Source: Blastococcus atacamensis
GTDB lineage: Bacteria; Actinomycetota; Actinomycetes; Mycobacteriales; Geodermatophilaceae
Length of the DNA stretch: 64,000 nucleotides
Direction: 5' to 3'
Assembly (NCBI RefSeq): GCF_002938425.1
Contig: NZ_POQU01000007.1
Coordinates: 1 to 64,000, forward strand
Positions 1 to 8,393 of the stretch are shown here, in pieces; position 1 is the stretch's first letter; every line of letters begins with the position of its first letter. The notes beneath the pieces are model-generated. The model searched no databases. It was not told the origin of the DNA and worked only from the letters and a program-made list of their open reading frames with translations. A program made the translations under genes and the position numbers.

Positions 1-166
1 TTTGATTTTGAGTTTGCTGTTGAGTATGTTACGCTGTTGTTGTATGAGACATATGATCAGTAGTTTGACTATTTTACGTGTTGGTGAATGTTTTTTTTAT
101 CCAGCAGAAGCCGGCATACGAGATCTATTACGATCTCGTGGGCACGGACATTTTTACAATTGGTAG
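1..166. other. Sequencing adapter and low-quality sequence at the contig edge
   Basis: This stretch is T-rich and unlike the rest of the window. Positions 101-124 match the Illumina P7 adapter at 22 of 24 bases. Positions 125-132 sit where an 8-base index would be. Positions 133-147 match the Nextera read-2 stub at 13 of 15 bases, and 148-166 loosely match the transposase mosaic end (11 of 19). Genuine high-GC coding sequence starts at about 167. This is an untrimmed adapter read-through, so nothing here should be annotated as biology. Confidence 0.92.
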
Positions 167-700
167 TGGCCCGGCTCGCTCCGCGACAACCTGCGCTCGC
201 CGCTGCCGCGAGCCGCCGTCGAGACGTTCCTGGCGATCTACTCCCGGCCCTCCATCAGCTGGGACGACCTGGCCTGGCTGCGCTCGCGCACGCGGCTGCC
301 GATCCTGCTCAAGGGCGTACTGCACCCCGACGACGCCCGGCGCGCGCTGGACGAGGGCATGGACGGCCTGGTGGTGAGCACCCACGGCGGCCGGCAGGTG
401 GACCGGTCGATCTCGGCGCTGGACGCCCTCCCCGACGTGCTGGGCGCGGTCGCCGGCCGGGTGCCCGTGCTGCTCGACAGCGGCATCCGCAGCGGCGCCG
501 ACGTCTTCACCGCGGTGGCCCTGGGGGCGACGGCGGTGCTGCTGGGCCGCCCGTTCGCGTGGGGCCTGGCACTGGCCGGCGAGGACGGCGTGCGGCAGGT
601 CGTCGAGGACGTCGTCGGCGAGTTCGACCTGACCCTCGGCCTGACCGGGCACACCGCCGTCGACCAGCTCAGCCCGGACATCCTCCGCCGCGTCGGCTGA
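167..700 (+). CDS. FMN-dependent alpha-hydroxy acid oxidase, C-terminal part (lactate 2-monooxygenase-like)
   Basis: This is the C-terminal ~177 residues of an FMN enzyme of the lactate oxidase / glycolate oxidase TIM-barrel family, which oxidises a 2-hydroxy acid. The hallmark STHGGRQVD carries the catalytic His and the substrate-binding Arg. It is followed by the phosphate-binding segments LLDSGIRSGAD and VLLGRPFAWGLA. The segment SRPSISWDDLAWLR and the Thr before HGG resemble lactate 2-monooxygenases more than LldD, but substrate cannot be set from a fragment. The 5' half is missing because the contig begins inside the gene, directly after adapter sequence; no start codon exists in the window. 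It is unrelated by position to the full-length FMN oxidase at 24885. Confidence 0.85.
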   Translation, partial: WPGSLRDNLRSPLPRAAVETFLAIYSRPSISWDDLAWLRSRTRLPILLKGVLHPDDARRALDEGMDGLVVSTHGGRQVDRSISALDALPDVLGAVAGRVPVLLDSGIRSGADVFTAVALGATAVLLGRPFAWGLALAGEDGVRQVVEDVVGEFDLTLGLTGHTAVDQLSPDILRRVG

Positions 701-753
701 TCTGCGGCCGGCCGGGACGGGCGGAACCGTGGCGCCGGGCCCAGGATCGGGGC

Positions 754-2196
754 ATGCCTGACGACGCGATCGGCCGCCGCCCCTGGGACCTGCTCGTCGT
801 GGGCGCTGGCACCGCGGGGTTGATCGGCGCGCAGACCGCCGCGGCCCTCGGTGCCCGCGTCCTGCTGGTCGAGCGCGACCGGTTCGGGGGCGACTGCCTC
901 TGGACCGGCTGCGTCCCGTCCAAGGCGCTCCTCGCCGCCGGGCACGCCGCCGCCGACGCGCGGGCGGCCGCCCGGTACGGGGTGCGAGCCGACGGGGTCA
1001 CCGTCGACGCCCCGGCCGTGCTGGCGCACGTGCGGCGGGCCATCGCCGCGATCGAGCCGGTCGACTCGCCGGACGCCGTCCGCCGGTCGGGGACCCGGGT
1101 GACGGCCGGGACGGTCCGCTTCACCGGACGGGGGTCGGCCGAGATCGACGGGCGCCGCGTGCGGTTCCGCCGGGCCCTGGTCGCCACCGGGTCGGCGCCC
1201 ACGCTCCCCGACCTGCCGGGGCTGGCCGAGGCGCGACCGCTGACGACGGACTCGTTCTGGGACCAGGCGGACCTGCCCGAGCGGCTGGCCGTGCTCGGCG
1301 GCGGCACCAGCGGGTGCGAGCTGGCCCAGGCGGTGGCCCGGCTCGGGGTGCGGGTGACCGTGGTCGAGACCGCGGACCGCCTGCTGGGCGGTGAGGACCC
1401 CGATGCCTCGGCCGCCGTGGGTGAGGCCCTGGCCCGCGACGGCGTGCAGGTCCGCACGGGCACGGCGGTGATGCGCGTCGAGGACCGGCGCCTCGTGCTC
1501 GCCGATGGCGGCGACGTGGGGTTCGACCGGTTGCTCGTGGCCACCGGGCGCAGGCCGCGCACCGCCGGGCTCGGGCTCGACGCCGCCGGGATCGACGTCG
1601 ACGAGGGGGGCGCCGTGGTCGTCGACGCGGCCCTCCGGACCTCGAACGCCCGGATCTGGGCGGCCGGCGACGTCACCGGCCACCCGCAGCTCACGCACCT
1701 GGCCGGCGTGCACGGGAGCCTGGCCGCCGGCAACGCCGTCCTGGGCCTGCGGCGCACTGTCGACCTCTCCGCCGTCCCCCGCGTGACCTACACCCAGCCG
1801 GAGGTGGCCTCGGTCGGCGAGCCCACGTCGGACGTCGGCTCCGGCCGCACGGTCCTGACCCGCCGGCTGCGCTCGGCCGACCGGGCGATCGCGGAGCAGA
1901 ACACCGACGGGTTCAGCCGGCTCGTCGTCGACGGCCGCCACCGGGTCCGCGGTGCGACCGTGGTCGGTCCGCGCGCCGGGGAGGCGCTGGCCGAGCTGAC
2001 GCTCGCGGTGACGAAGGGCCTGACGACGTCGGACCTGACCTCTGCCATCCACCCCTACCCCACCTACGCCGATCCGCAGTGGAACGCCGCGATCGCCGAC
2101 GCCCGGGGACGGCTGACCCGGCCGGCGGCGCGCGCGGTGATCGGGGCACTGCTGGGGGCGCGCCGGCTGTCCGCCGTCCTCCGGCGCGACGGCTGA
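754..2196 (+). CDS. FAD/NAD(P)-dependent disulfide oxidoreductase (mercuric reductase / lipoamide dehydrogenase family)
   Basis: A 480-residue cytosolic class I flavoprotein disulfide reductase. The N-terminal FAD dinucleotide fold is VGAGTAGLIGAQ. The redox pair follows as C-LWTG-C in a GGDCLWTGCVPSK motif. The NAD(P) fold is LGGGTSGCELAQ, and the second FAD contact is WAAGDVTG. The C-terminal dimerisation domain carries HPYPTYAD where lipoamide dehydrogenases have HxHPTxxE, so the usual His-Glu dyad is His-Asp. No second cysteine pair or heavy-metal domain is seen, so a MerA role is not supported. Start ATG 754 gives a normal N-terminus; the frame is open upstream but continues into adapter. 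It lies 53 bases after the FMN enzyme. Confidence 0.85.
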   Translation: MPDDAIGRRPWDLLVVGAGTAGLIGAQTAAALGARVLLVERDRFGGDCLWTGCVPSKALLAAGHAAADARAAARYGVRADGVTVDAPAVLAHVRRAIAAIEPVDSPDAVRRSGTRVTAGTVRFTGRGSAEIDGRRVRFRRALVATGSAPTLPDLPGLAEARPLTTDSFWDQADLPERLAVLGGGTSGCELAQAVARLGVRVTVVETADRLLGGEDPDASAAVGEALARDGVQVRTGTAVMRVEDRRLVLADGGDVGFDRLLVATGRRPRTAGLGLDAAGIDVDEGGAVVVDAALRTSNARIWAAGDVTGHPQLTHLAGVHGSLAAGNAVLGLRRTVDLSAVPRVTYTQPEVASVGEPTSDVGSGRTVLTRRLRSADRAIAEQNTDGFSRLVVDGRHRVRGATVVGPRAGEALAELTLAVTKGLTTSDLTSAIHPYPTYADPQWNAAIADARGRLTRPAARAVIGALLGARRLSAVLRRDG

Positions 2197-2242
2197 CGGG
2201 GCCGACCCCGGGCCGGCCGCTGGGGGCGCGGATGATGATCAA

Positions 2243-3667
2243 GTGACTGCACCATCCCTGCGCGCCCAGCTGTTCCGCCGCAAGCCGGTGGCGGCACTCG
2301 TCGCCGAGAGCGAGGAGGGCGGCGGCCTGGCCCGCCGCATGGGCCTGGTCCCGCTCATGTGCCTGGGCATCGGTTCGACCATCGGCACGGGCATCTTCTT
2401 CGTGCTGAGCACCGCGGTGCCCGAGGCCGGGCCCGCCGTCGTCGTCTCCTTCGTGCTGGCCGCGATCACCGCCGCGCTCACCGCGCTCTGCTACGCGGAG
2501 CTGGCGTCGTCCATCCCGGCCGCGGGCTCGTCGTACACGTACGCGTACGCGACCCTGGGCGAGATCGTGGCGTACGGCGTGGGCTGGTGCCTCGTGCTCG
2601 AGTACGGGGTGAGCTCCTCGGCGGTGGCGGTCGGCTGGAGCGAGTACCTCAACCAGCTGCTGTCGGACACGATCGGCGTCCGCATCCCCGACGCGCTGTC
2701 GGCCGCACCCGGCGCGGGCGGGTGGATCAACCTGCCGGCCCTGGTCCTCGTGCTGATGTGCGCCCTGCTGCTGGTGCGCGGGGTGCGGGAGTCGGCGCGG
2801 GCGAACGTGGGAATGGTGGTCGTGAAGATCGCCGTGCTGCTGCTGTTCACCGTGATCGCGTTCACGGCTTTCGAGTCGGGCAACTTCACGCCCTTCGCGC
2901 CGATGGGCATCGCGGGGATCAGCATGGCGGCGTCGTCGATCTTCTTCTCCTTCATCGGTTTGGACGCCGTCTCCACCGCGGGCGAGGAGGTGCGGGACGC
3001 GCGGCGCAACCTGCCGCTGGCGATCATCGGCGCGCTCGTCGTGGTCACCGTCGTCTACCTGCTGGTGGCGCTCTCCGCGGTCGGCGCCCAGTCGGCCGAG
3101 GGCTTCGAGGGCCAGGAGGCGGGCCTGGCGGTGATCCTGGAGAACGTGACCGGCTCGCGGTGGCCGGCCATCCTGCTGGCCGCCGGGGCCGTGGTGTCGA
3201 TCTTCTCCGTGACGCTGGTGACGATGTACGGCCAGACCCGGATCCTCTTCTCGATGAGCCGCGACGGCATGGTGCCGGCGTTCTTCAGCCGGGTCGACGC
3301 CCGCCGCCGGACGCCCGTGCGCGGCACGGCCGCCGTCGCCGTCTTCGTCGGGGCCCTGGCCGCGTTCGTGCCGCTGGACTTCCTCATCGACCTGACCAGC
3401 ATGGGCACGCTGGTGGCGTTCACCGTCGTCTCGGTGGGCGTGATCGTGCTGCGCCGGATCGCCCCGGACCTGCCGCGCGGATTCCGGGTGCCGGGCTACC
3501 CGGTCGTGCCGGTGCTGTCGATCGCCTTCTGCGCCTACCTGATCACCGGGCTGTCGGGCGTCACGTTCGCGCTCTTCGCCGGATGGCTGACGCTGGCCGC
3601 CGTCCTGTACGTCACCTACGCCCGGAAGCACTCGACGCTGAGGAACGACATCCCGGCGTCCTCTTGA
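2243..3667 (+). CDS. APC-superfamily amino acid permease (cationic amino acid transporter-like)
   Basis: A 474-residue polytopic inner-membrane protein with about 12 hydrophobic segments, the usual length for APC/CAT permeases such as YfnA. The first helix carries the signature GIGSTIGTGIFF (about residues 38-50), in which the unwound Gly-rich stretch binds the substrate amine and carboxylate. It is followed by the helix-3 region SSIPAAGSSYTYAY and later FFSFIGLDAVSTAGEE, both diagnostic of the family. It probably takes up an amino acid by proton or amine symport; the substrate cannot be read from sequence. GTG 2243 is the only sensible start and lies 46 bases after the flavoprotein. A strong hairpin at 3799 ends the unit. 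Confidence 0.85.
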   Translation: MTAPSLRAQLFRRKPVAALVAESEEGGGLARRMGLVPLMCLGIGSTIGTGIFFVLSTAVPEAGPAVVVSFVLAAITAALTALCYAELASSIPAAGSSYTYAYATLGEIVAYGVGWCLVLEYGVSSSAVAVGWSEYLNQLLSDTIGVRIPDALSAAPGAGGWINLPALVLVLMCALLLVRGVRESARANVGMVVVKIAVLLLFTVIAFTAFESGNFTPFAPMGIAGISMAASSIFFSFIGLDAVSTAGEEVRDARRNLPLAIIGALVVVTVVYLLVALSAVGAQSAEGFEGQEAGLAVILENVTGSRWPAILLAAGAVVSIFSVTLVTMYGQTRILFSMSRDGMVPAFFSRVDARRRTPVRGTAAVAVFVGALAAFVPLDFLIDLTSMGTLVAFTVVSVGVIVLRRIAPDLPRGFRVPGYPVVPVLSIAFCAYLITGLSGVTFALFAGWLTLAAVLYVTYARKHSTLRNDIPASS

Positions 3668-3798
3668 CGGCGCGGTGTGGCCTGGCTCACAGTAGGACCC
3701 GGGCGGGGGCAGCCGGGAATCATTGGCTATCCATCGCTGGGTAGACCGACCAACGCGGCCAGACCGTCAGAACCGGCCCCCCGCCCCCACAACGACGC

Positions 3799-3834
3799 AC
3801 GAGGGCCCGCACCCGGCAGGGTGCGGGCCCTCGT
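3799..3834 (+). terminator. Strong stem-loop terminator after the permease
   Basis: A perfect 16-bp inverted repeat with a 4-base loop (GGCA), 131 bases downstream of the permease stop. There is no T-tract, as is common in high-GC actinobacteria. It stands between the plus-strand permease and the minus-strand tRNAs. Confidence 0.75.
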
Positions 3835-3870
3835 CACGTGCCGCCGTGGGGGACCGGCCCAGACGACGAA

Positions 3871-3904
3871 GCGGCCCCGCACTTCCGTCGAAGTGCGGGG
3901 CCGC
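3871..3904 (-). terminator. Stem-loop terminator downstream of the tRNA pair
   Basis: A perfect 14-bp inverted repeat with a 6-base loop, starting 20 bases past the 3' end of tRNA-Arg on the minus strand. Together with the hairpin at 3799 it insulates the tRNA operon from the convergent permease. Confidence 0.75.
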
Positions 3905-3923
3905 TCGGTGTCTCAACCAGACG

Positions 3924-3996
3924 TGCACCCGAAGGGATTCGAACCCCTAACCTTCTGATCCGTAGTCAGATGCTCTATCCGTTGAGCTACGGGTGC
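3924..3996 (-). tRNA. tRNA-Arg (anticodon ACG)
   Basis: Read on the minus strand, the 73 bases fold as a cloverleaf with a perfect 7-bp acceptor stem (GCACCCG/CGGGTGC), a T-arm containing GGTTCGAATCC, and the anticodon loop CTACGGA, giving ACG. The discriminator base is A. It decodes CGU/CGC/CGA after A34 is deaminated to inosine. It follows tRNA-Ser by 22 bases and is probably co-transcribed with it. Confidence 0.95.
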
Positions 3997-4018
3997 GGAT
4001 GTTCAGTTGTGTCGTGCG

Positions 4019-4107
4019 CGGAGGCTCCGGGATTTGAACCCGGGATGGGGATTAACCCAAACCGCATTAGCAGTGCGGCGCCATAGACCGGACTAGGCGA
4101 AGCCTCC
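4019..4107 (-). tRNA. tRNA-Ser (anticodon GCT)
   Basis: An 89-base class II tRNA on the minus strand. It has a 7-bp acceptor stem GGAGGCT/AGCCTCC, discriminator G as expected for serine, the anticodon loop CTGCTAA (GCT, decoding AGC/AGU) and a long variable arm. The T-loop reads GGTTCAAATCC. It is the first gene of the two-tRNA unit. Confidence 0.95.
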
Positions 4108-4210
4108 CGGGGTCCGAGTTCCCTCGTAACCGCCGAGAAGAGAGACTACCAGCGCCCTCGCGCGGCTCCCAGCGGGGGTCCGCCCCCTTCGCCCCTCCCC
4201 CCGCGAGAGG

Positions 4211-5410
4211 TCAGGCCGCGACGGGCTCCCGGGGGACGACGGCGCCGCGCCGACCGCGGCCGGGCACCAGGGTGACGACGACGGCCGCCGCGGCGCCCAG
4301 GCAGGCCAGCACCAGCGCGCCGGGCACCCCCGCCCCGGTCTCGATCAGGGCACCGCCGAGGGCCGCACCGATCGCCGAGGCGCCGACGGTGATGGTGGAC
4401 AGCCAGGTGAAGGCCTCGGTGGTGGCGTGCACCGGGGCGAGCGAGCCGACCAGCGAGCTCTGCACGGTGAGCGTCGGCGCGATCACCGTCCCGCCCAGGA
4501 AGAGCAGCACGCCCAGCGCCCACGGGCTGGAGATCCAGGCCAGCGGGGCCAGGCCGATCGTGACGCCGAAGAGCAGCCAGCGGTACTGCCGGGGCAGCGA
4601 CGCACTCATCACGCGGGCGCCGAACCAGAGGCCGCCGGCCACCGAGCCCAGCGACCAGACCGCCAGCAGCAGCCCGGAGATGCCGGGCGAGCCGTTGGAG
4701 TCCGCGAACGCCGGGATGGCCACCTCGAGGGCGCCGAAGCCGAGCATCACGGCCGAGCCGCTGAGCAGCACCCGGGGCATGCCCGGGGCGAGGACGGTGG
4801 TGAACAGCCCCGTGGACGCGGCCGGCGCGGGCACCCACGAGCGGGCCGCCCCGGCGACGCCGAGCGCACCGGCCACCGCGAGCACGCCCGCGACGGCGAC
4901 CGCCCACGCCGGCTCGGCCAGCACGGCCAGGGTGGCGACGAGCGTCGGGCCGACGACGAAGACCAGTTCGGTCGCGGTGGCGTCCAGCGCGTAGGCGGTG
5001 GTGCGCGAACGCGGGTCGGTCCGCGACCACAGGGCGCGCACGGTGCCCGAGACCAGCGGCGTGCTGGCGCCGGTCAGGGCGGAGGCGGCGACGACGGCGA
5101 CGTCGGGCGCACCGCCGAGGGTGACCGCGACCAGCAGCGCGAGCAGCACCGGGTAGAGCGCCGACTGCGCGAGCAGGATGCGGCGCGGCCCCCTCCGGTC
5201 GGCGAGACGGCCGAGGAGGGGCGCCATCCCGGCCGACGCGATGCCAAGGCTCGCGGCCGCGAGGCCGGCGATCGCGTAGGAACCGGTCTGCTGCTGCACC
5301 ATGAGCAGCAGCGCGAGCGGCACCATGGACGACGGAAGGCGCCCGGCGAAGCCGGCGAGGAGGAGCACCGGGGCGGAGGGAAGCCGCCAGACGGTGAGGT
5401 AGGCACGCAC
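4211..5410 (-). CDS. Major facilitator superfamily transporter
   Basis: A 399-residue membrane protein of about 12 hydrophobic helices, the typical size of MFS drug/metabolite exporters. The loop between helices 2 and 3 contains GRLADRRGPRRIL, the MFS motif A (G-x-L-a-D-r-x-G-r-r). The second half is rich in Gly and Ala helices with no fused domain. Substrate cannot be predicted. The chosen GTG start at 5410 places helix 1 (VLLLAGFAGRLPSSMVPLALL) near the N-terminus; the frame stays open far upstream, but the extension is low-complexity and runs under the divergent CGNR gene. The stop lies 103 bases from tRNA-Ser. Confidence 0.8.
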   Translation of the reverse strand: MRAYLTVWRLPSAPVLLLAGFAGRLPSSMVPLALLLMVQQQTGSYAIAGLAAASLGIASAGMAPLLGRLADRRGPRRILLAQSALYPVLLALLVAVTLGGAPDVAVVAASALTGASTPLVSGTVRALWSRTDPRSRTTAYALDATATELVFVVGPTLVATLAVLAEPAWAVAVAGVLAVAGALGVAGAARSWVPAPAASTGLFTTVLAPGMPRVLLSGSAVMLGFGALEVAIPAFADSNGSPGISGLLLAVWSLGSVAGGLWFGARVMSASLPRQYRWLLFGVTIGLAPLAWISSPWALGVLLFLGGTVIAPTLTVQSSLVGSLAPVHATTEAFTWLSTITVGASAIGAALGGALIETGAGVPGALVLACLGAAAAVVVTLVPGRGRRGAVVPREPVAA

Positions 5411-5512
5411 GCGGGAACTCGTTTCGCACTGCAGGGAGGGGAAGGGTAGGGGGTCATCTGCCGTTGACCACCTACAGGGCCCCACAGTAGGGATTGGACG
5501 GTAGCGAGTCAA

Positions 5513-6043
5513 TTGAACTATGACACCTACGGGTCGACCGCCGTCGAACTGGCCATCGACCTGGCCAATGCCGACCTCGAGCCCGACGACGGCGTGTCGC
5601 GGTTCCTCGCGTCGCACGACGAGTGGTTCACGCCCGGGACGTCGCTGGACCTCACCCCGGCCGACGCGCGCAAGGCCGCGGACGCCGCCCTGATGGTGCG
5701 CGCGGTGGCGCTGGCCGAGTCGCAGCCCGACGTCCTCACCCGGCTCAACGAGCTGCTGGCCCTCGCCCGGCCGCGCCCCTACGCCACCGACCACGACGGC
5801 GAGCTCCACCTGCACTACGCGCGCCCGGACGCGCCGGCGCTGGAGCAGCTGGCGACCACGGTGGCGATGGGGCTGTCGCAGGTCGTCGTGCAGCACGGCT
5901 GGCAGCGGCTGGGGGTCTGCTCGGCCGAGGGCTGCGACGACGTCTACGTGGACACCTCCCGCAACGCCAGCCGCCGGTACTGCTCCAACACCTGCGCGAG
6001 CCGCTCGACGGTCGCCGCCTACCGGGCCCGCCAGAAGTCCTGA
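5513..6043 (+). CDS. CGNR zinc-finger / ABATE-domain protein (putative transcriptional regulator)
   Basis: A 176-residue soluble protein. The N-terminal ~120 residues form the helical ABATE domain seen in actinobacterial CGNR proteins (starts NYDTYG, then ELAIDLANA). The C-terminal zinc finger has C-x4-C (CSAEGC) and C-x3-C in RYCSNTCASRSTVAAYRARQ. The eponymous CGNR tetrapeptide is replaced by CASR, while the metal ligands are kept. Members of this family are thought to be DNA-binding stress regulators; targets are unknown. TTG at 5513 is used because the family N-terminus begins there and no ATG or GTG fits. It is divergent from the MFS gene, with a shared 102-base promoter region. Confidence 0.8.
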   Translation: MNYDTYGSTAVELAIDLANADLEPDDGVSRFLASHDEWFTPGTSLDLTPADARKAADAALMVRAVALAESQPDVLTRLNELLALARPRPYATDHDGELHLHYARPDAPALEQLATTVAMGLSQVVVQHGWQRLGVCSAEGCDDVYVDTSRNASRRYCSNTCASRSTVAAYRARQKS

Positions 6044-6167
6044 GCCCGCCGGCCGCTCTTGCGGAGGTCTTGCGGATCGCTGCGCACGATCGTGCGGCTG
6101 CGGAGGGACGGTCGGGGTGATGCGGGGTGGACCTCCCACCCCGGCAGCACCGAGAGGAGGACCCGCC

Positions 6168-6785
6168 GTGTCGATCCGCAGGAGAACCGTCGAGGGCGGC
6201 CTCGCCGTCAAGGTCGTCGCGACCCTGGTCGTGATGGGCAGCGCCGCCGCCATCGCCGGCCTGGGCACCTTCGGTGCCTTCACCAGCAGCACCACGCCCG
6301 TGGACCAGTCCGTGCAGTCCGGCGTCCTGTCCATCGCGCTCGACGGCGTGAACGCCTCCCCCGCCCTGCCCATCTCCATCGACGGACTGCAGCCGGGCAC
6401 GTCCTCCAGCGTTCCGCTCGACGTGCGGAACGCGGGCACCGTCGGCTGGGCCACGGTGACGTTCGATTCCTGGGCCACCGTCTCCAGCCGCCTGGACACC
6501 GACACGGCGAACGGGCTGCAGTTGGGCCTCCGGTCCTGCTCGGAGCCGTGGACGCCGGCGGGCGACGGCGCCTACACCTGCGGCGGGACGGTGATCGACC
6601 TGTACGCGGGGCCGATCGTCACGACGACCGGCCTGGCCGGCGTCGCGAATCTGCACGCGGGGCAGGTCGACCACCTGCTGCTCACCACCGCCCTGCCCAG
6701 GGGTGCGGGCAACACGCTCAAGGGCCTGTCGAGCGAGCTGGAGTTCATCCTGACGGCCACGCAGCGCGCCGGAGCCGCCCGCTGA
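6168..6785 (+). CDS. TasA/camelysin-like secreted protein
   Basis: A 205-residue secreted protein. A basic N-terminus (SIRRRTVEGG) and hydrophobic helix are followed by AGLGTFGAFTSS, the position where TasA/CalY-type fibre and matrix proteins are cut by a SipW-type signal peptidase. The mature part is a predicted beta-sandwich rich in Thr, Ser and Gly, with PLDVRNAGTVGWATV resembling TasA family strands. It contains two Cys (RSCSEP and YTCGG) that could form a disulfide. The GTG start at 6168 has a good ribosome site (GAGAGGAGG) 7 bases before it. No SipW gene is adjacent. A TGATG overlap couples it to a 38-codon gene. Confidence 0.75.
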   Translation: MSIRRRTVEGGLAVKVVATLVVMGSAAAIAGLGTFGAFTSSTTPVDQSVQSGVLSIALDGVNASPALPISIDGLQPGTSSSVPLDVRNAGTVGWATVTFDSWATVSSRLDTDTANGLQLGLRSCSEPWTPAGDGAYTCGGTVIDLYAGPIVTTTGLAGVANLHAGQVDHLLLTTALPRGAGNTLKGLSSELEFILTATQRAGAAR

Positions 6786-6901
6786 TGGAGACGCTGCTTG
6801 CCCCCGGCCTGGGGGTGCTGGTCCTCGGGCTGATGGCGGTCCCGCAGTGGCTGCTCCCCCGGGTGAGGCGGACGGCGAAGCGGGGACGCCGTCAGCGCTG
6901 A
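6785..6901 (+). CDS. 38-residue single-pass membrane peptide
   Basis: A short gene overlapping the preceding stop codon by one base (TGATG), which implies translational coupling to the TasA-like gene. The product has one hydrophobic helix (LLAPGLGVLVLGLMAVPQWLL) and ends with a very basic tail (RVRRTAKRGRRQR), i.e. N-out/C-in topology by the positive-inside rule. No family is recognised. A role in anchoring or processing the upstream secreted protein is possible but is inferred from context only. Confidence 0.5.
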   Translation: METLLAPGLGVLVLGLMAVPQWLLPRVRRTAKRGRRQR

Positions 6902-6956
6902 CCCCTCCGGGTTGCACGGGATCGGCGGGCGAGCCGCGCTCCACTAGCGTCGGAGC

Positions 6957-8393
6957 GTGCGCTCTCCCCGGGACCTCGACGCGCGACTCCACTCGTTCGT
7001 CGGGTCCCTGCCGACCACCCCGGCCGACCGCTGGCTACGCCGCCTCTCCGCCCTCGCCGACCACGGCAAGCTCTGGTTCCTGATCGCGGTCGTGCTGGGC
7101 AGCCGCCGGGGACCGCTGCGCCGGGGTGCGGTGCGGGGCATCGGCTCGATGCTCTTCTCCAGTGCCGTGGTCAACGTCGTCCTCAAGCGGATCTTCGGCC
7201 GGATGCGCCCGGACCTGGAGAACCTCCGCACGGAGCGCCGGCTGCGGCGCGAGCCCGGGAGCCTGTCCTTCCCGAGCGGGCACTCCAGCTCGGCGGCGGC
7301 CTTCGTCACCGGTCTGGCGCTGGAGAGCCCCGCCGCGGGCGCCGCGCTGGCCCCGCTCGCGCTGGGTGTCGGCTACTCACGGGTGCACGTGGGCGTCCAC
7401 TACCCGGGCGACGTCCTCGCTGGGCTGGCCGTCGGCGGCGCGGTCGCCGCGGCCGGTCAGCACTGGTGGGCCCGCCGGCCGGTGCGACCGGCCCGCGTCC
7501 GTCCCGCCTTCGCCGCGCCCGCGCTGGCCGAGGGCGCGGGTCTCGTGGTGGCGGTCAACCCGCGCTCCGGCCCCGACGACTACGACCCGGCGGCCGACAT
7601 CCGCCGGCTCCTCCCCCGCGCCGAGGTGCTGGAGCTCAGCGAGGAGCGCGGCGTCGCCGAGCTGCTCGGCGAGGCAGCCACCTCCGGCCGCGCGACGGCG
7701 CTGGGCGTGGCCGGCGGCGACGGCAGCGTCGCGGCGGCCGCCGCCGTGGCACTGCAGCACCGGCTTCCGCTGGCCGTGATCCCGGCGGGCACGCTCAACC
7801 ACTTCGCTCGCGACGTGGGTGTGCACACCCCGCAGGACGCCGTCGACGCCGTGCTGGCCGGGCAGGCGGTGCGGGTCGACGTGGCCGAGGTGAACGGGAC
7901 GCCGTTCCTCAACACCTCGAGCATCGGCGCCTATCCGGAGATGGTCCGCCGCCGCGACCGCATGGCCGCGAAGCTCGGCAAGTGGCTGGCGCTGAGCGTG
8001 GCCGCCGCGCAGGTGCTGCGCACTGGGAGACCGGTGGAGCTCGAGGTCAACGGCCGGCGGCTGCGCACCTGGATCCTGTTCGTCGGCAACTGCACCTACA
8101 CCCCGCGGGGCCTCGCCCCGGCGTACCGACCGCGGCTGGAGGATGGGCTGCTCGACGTCCAGTACCTGCGGGCCGACCTGCGCTTCGGCCGCACCCGCGC
8201 GGTGCTGGCCACGCTGCTCGGGGTGAGCGAGCACGCCCGCAGCTACGGCCACTTCGCCGCCGAGGAGGTGCGCGTCGTCGTCCGATCGGGCCCGGAGCGG
8301 GTCGCCTACGACGGCGAGATGGGCGCGGCGGCCACCGAGTTCCTGTACCGCAAGCGGGAGCCGCTCACCGTCTACTGCTGCCGCACCCGCTGA
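6957..8393 (+). CDS. PAP2 phosphatase - diacylglycerol kinase fusion protein
   Basis: A 478-residue two-domain lipid enzyme. Residues ~60-165 are a PAP2 phosphatase with the motifs K-x-FGRMRP, SFPSGHSS and SRVHVGVHYPGD, including all the catalytic Arg and His residues. Residues ~185-478 are a diacylglycerol kinase catalytic domain, with VNPRSG at the start, the nucleotide loop GVAGGDGSVAAAA, PAGTLNHFARD, and a C-terminal FVGNCTYTPRG plus YDGEMG. The pairing suggests interconversion of phosphatidate and diacylglycerol, or undecaprenyl phosphate recycling, at the membrane. Such fusions are known in actinobacteria. Start GTG 6957. The last 22 bases overlap the convergent VanZ gene. Confidence 0.85.
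   Translation: MRSPRDLDARLHSFVGSLPTTPADRWLRRLSALADHGKLWFLIAVVLGSRRGPLRRGAVRGIGSMLFSSAVVNVVLKRIFGRMRPDLENLRTERRLRREPGSLSFPSGHSSSAAAFVTGLALESPAAGAALAPLALGVGYSRVHVGVHYPGDVLAGLAVGGAVAAAGQHWWARRPVRPARVRPAFAAPALAEGAGLVVAVNPRSGPDDYDPAADIRRLLPRAEVLELSEERGVAELLGEAATSGRATALGVAGGDGSVAAAAAVALQHRLPLAVIPAGTLNHFARDVGVHTPQDAVDAVLAGQAVRVDVAEVNGTPFLNTSSIGAYPEMVRRRDRMAAKLGKWLALSVAAAQVLRTGRPVELEVNGRRLRTWILFVGNCTYTPRGLAPAYRPRLEDGLLDVQYLRADLRFGRTRAVLATLLGVSEHARSYGHFAAEEVRVVVRSGPERVAYDGEMGAAATEFLYRKREPLTVYCCRTR

Noticed and set aside
88-753. Apparent N-terminal extension of the flavoprotein reading back to position 88.
   Set aside because: It runs through the adapter sequence and out of frame through the FMN oxidase fragment; the flavoprotein starts at ATG 754 directly before its FAD motif.
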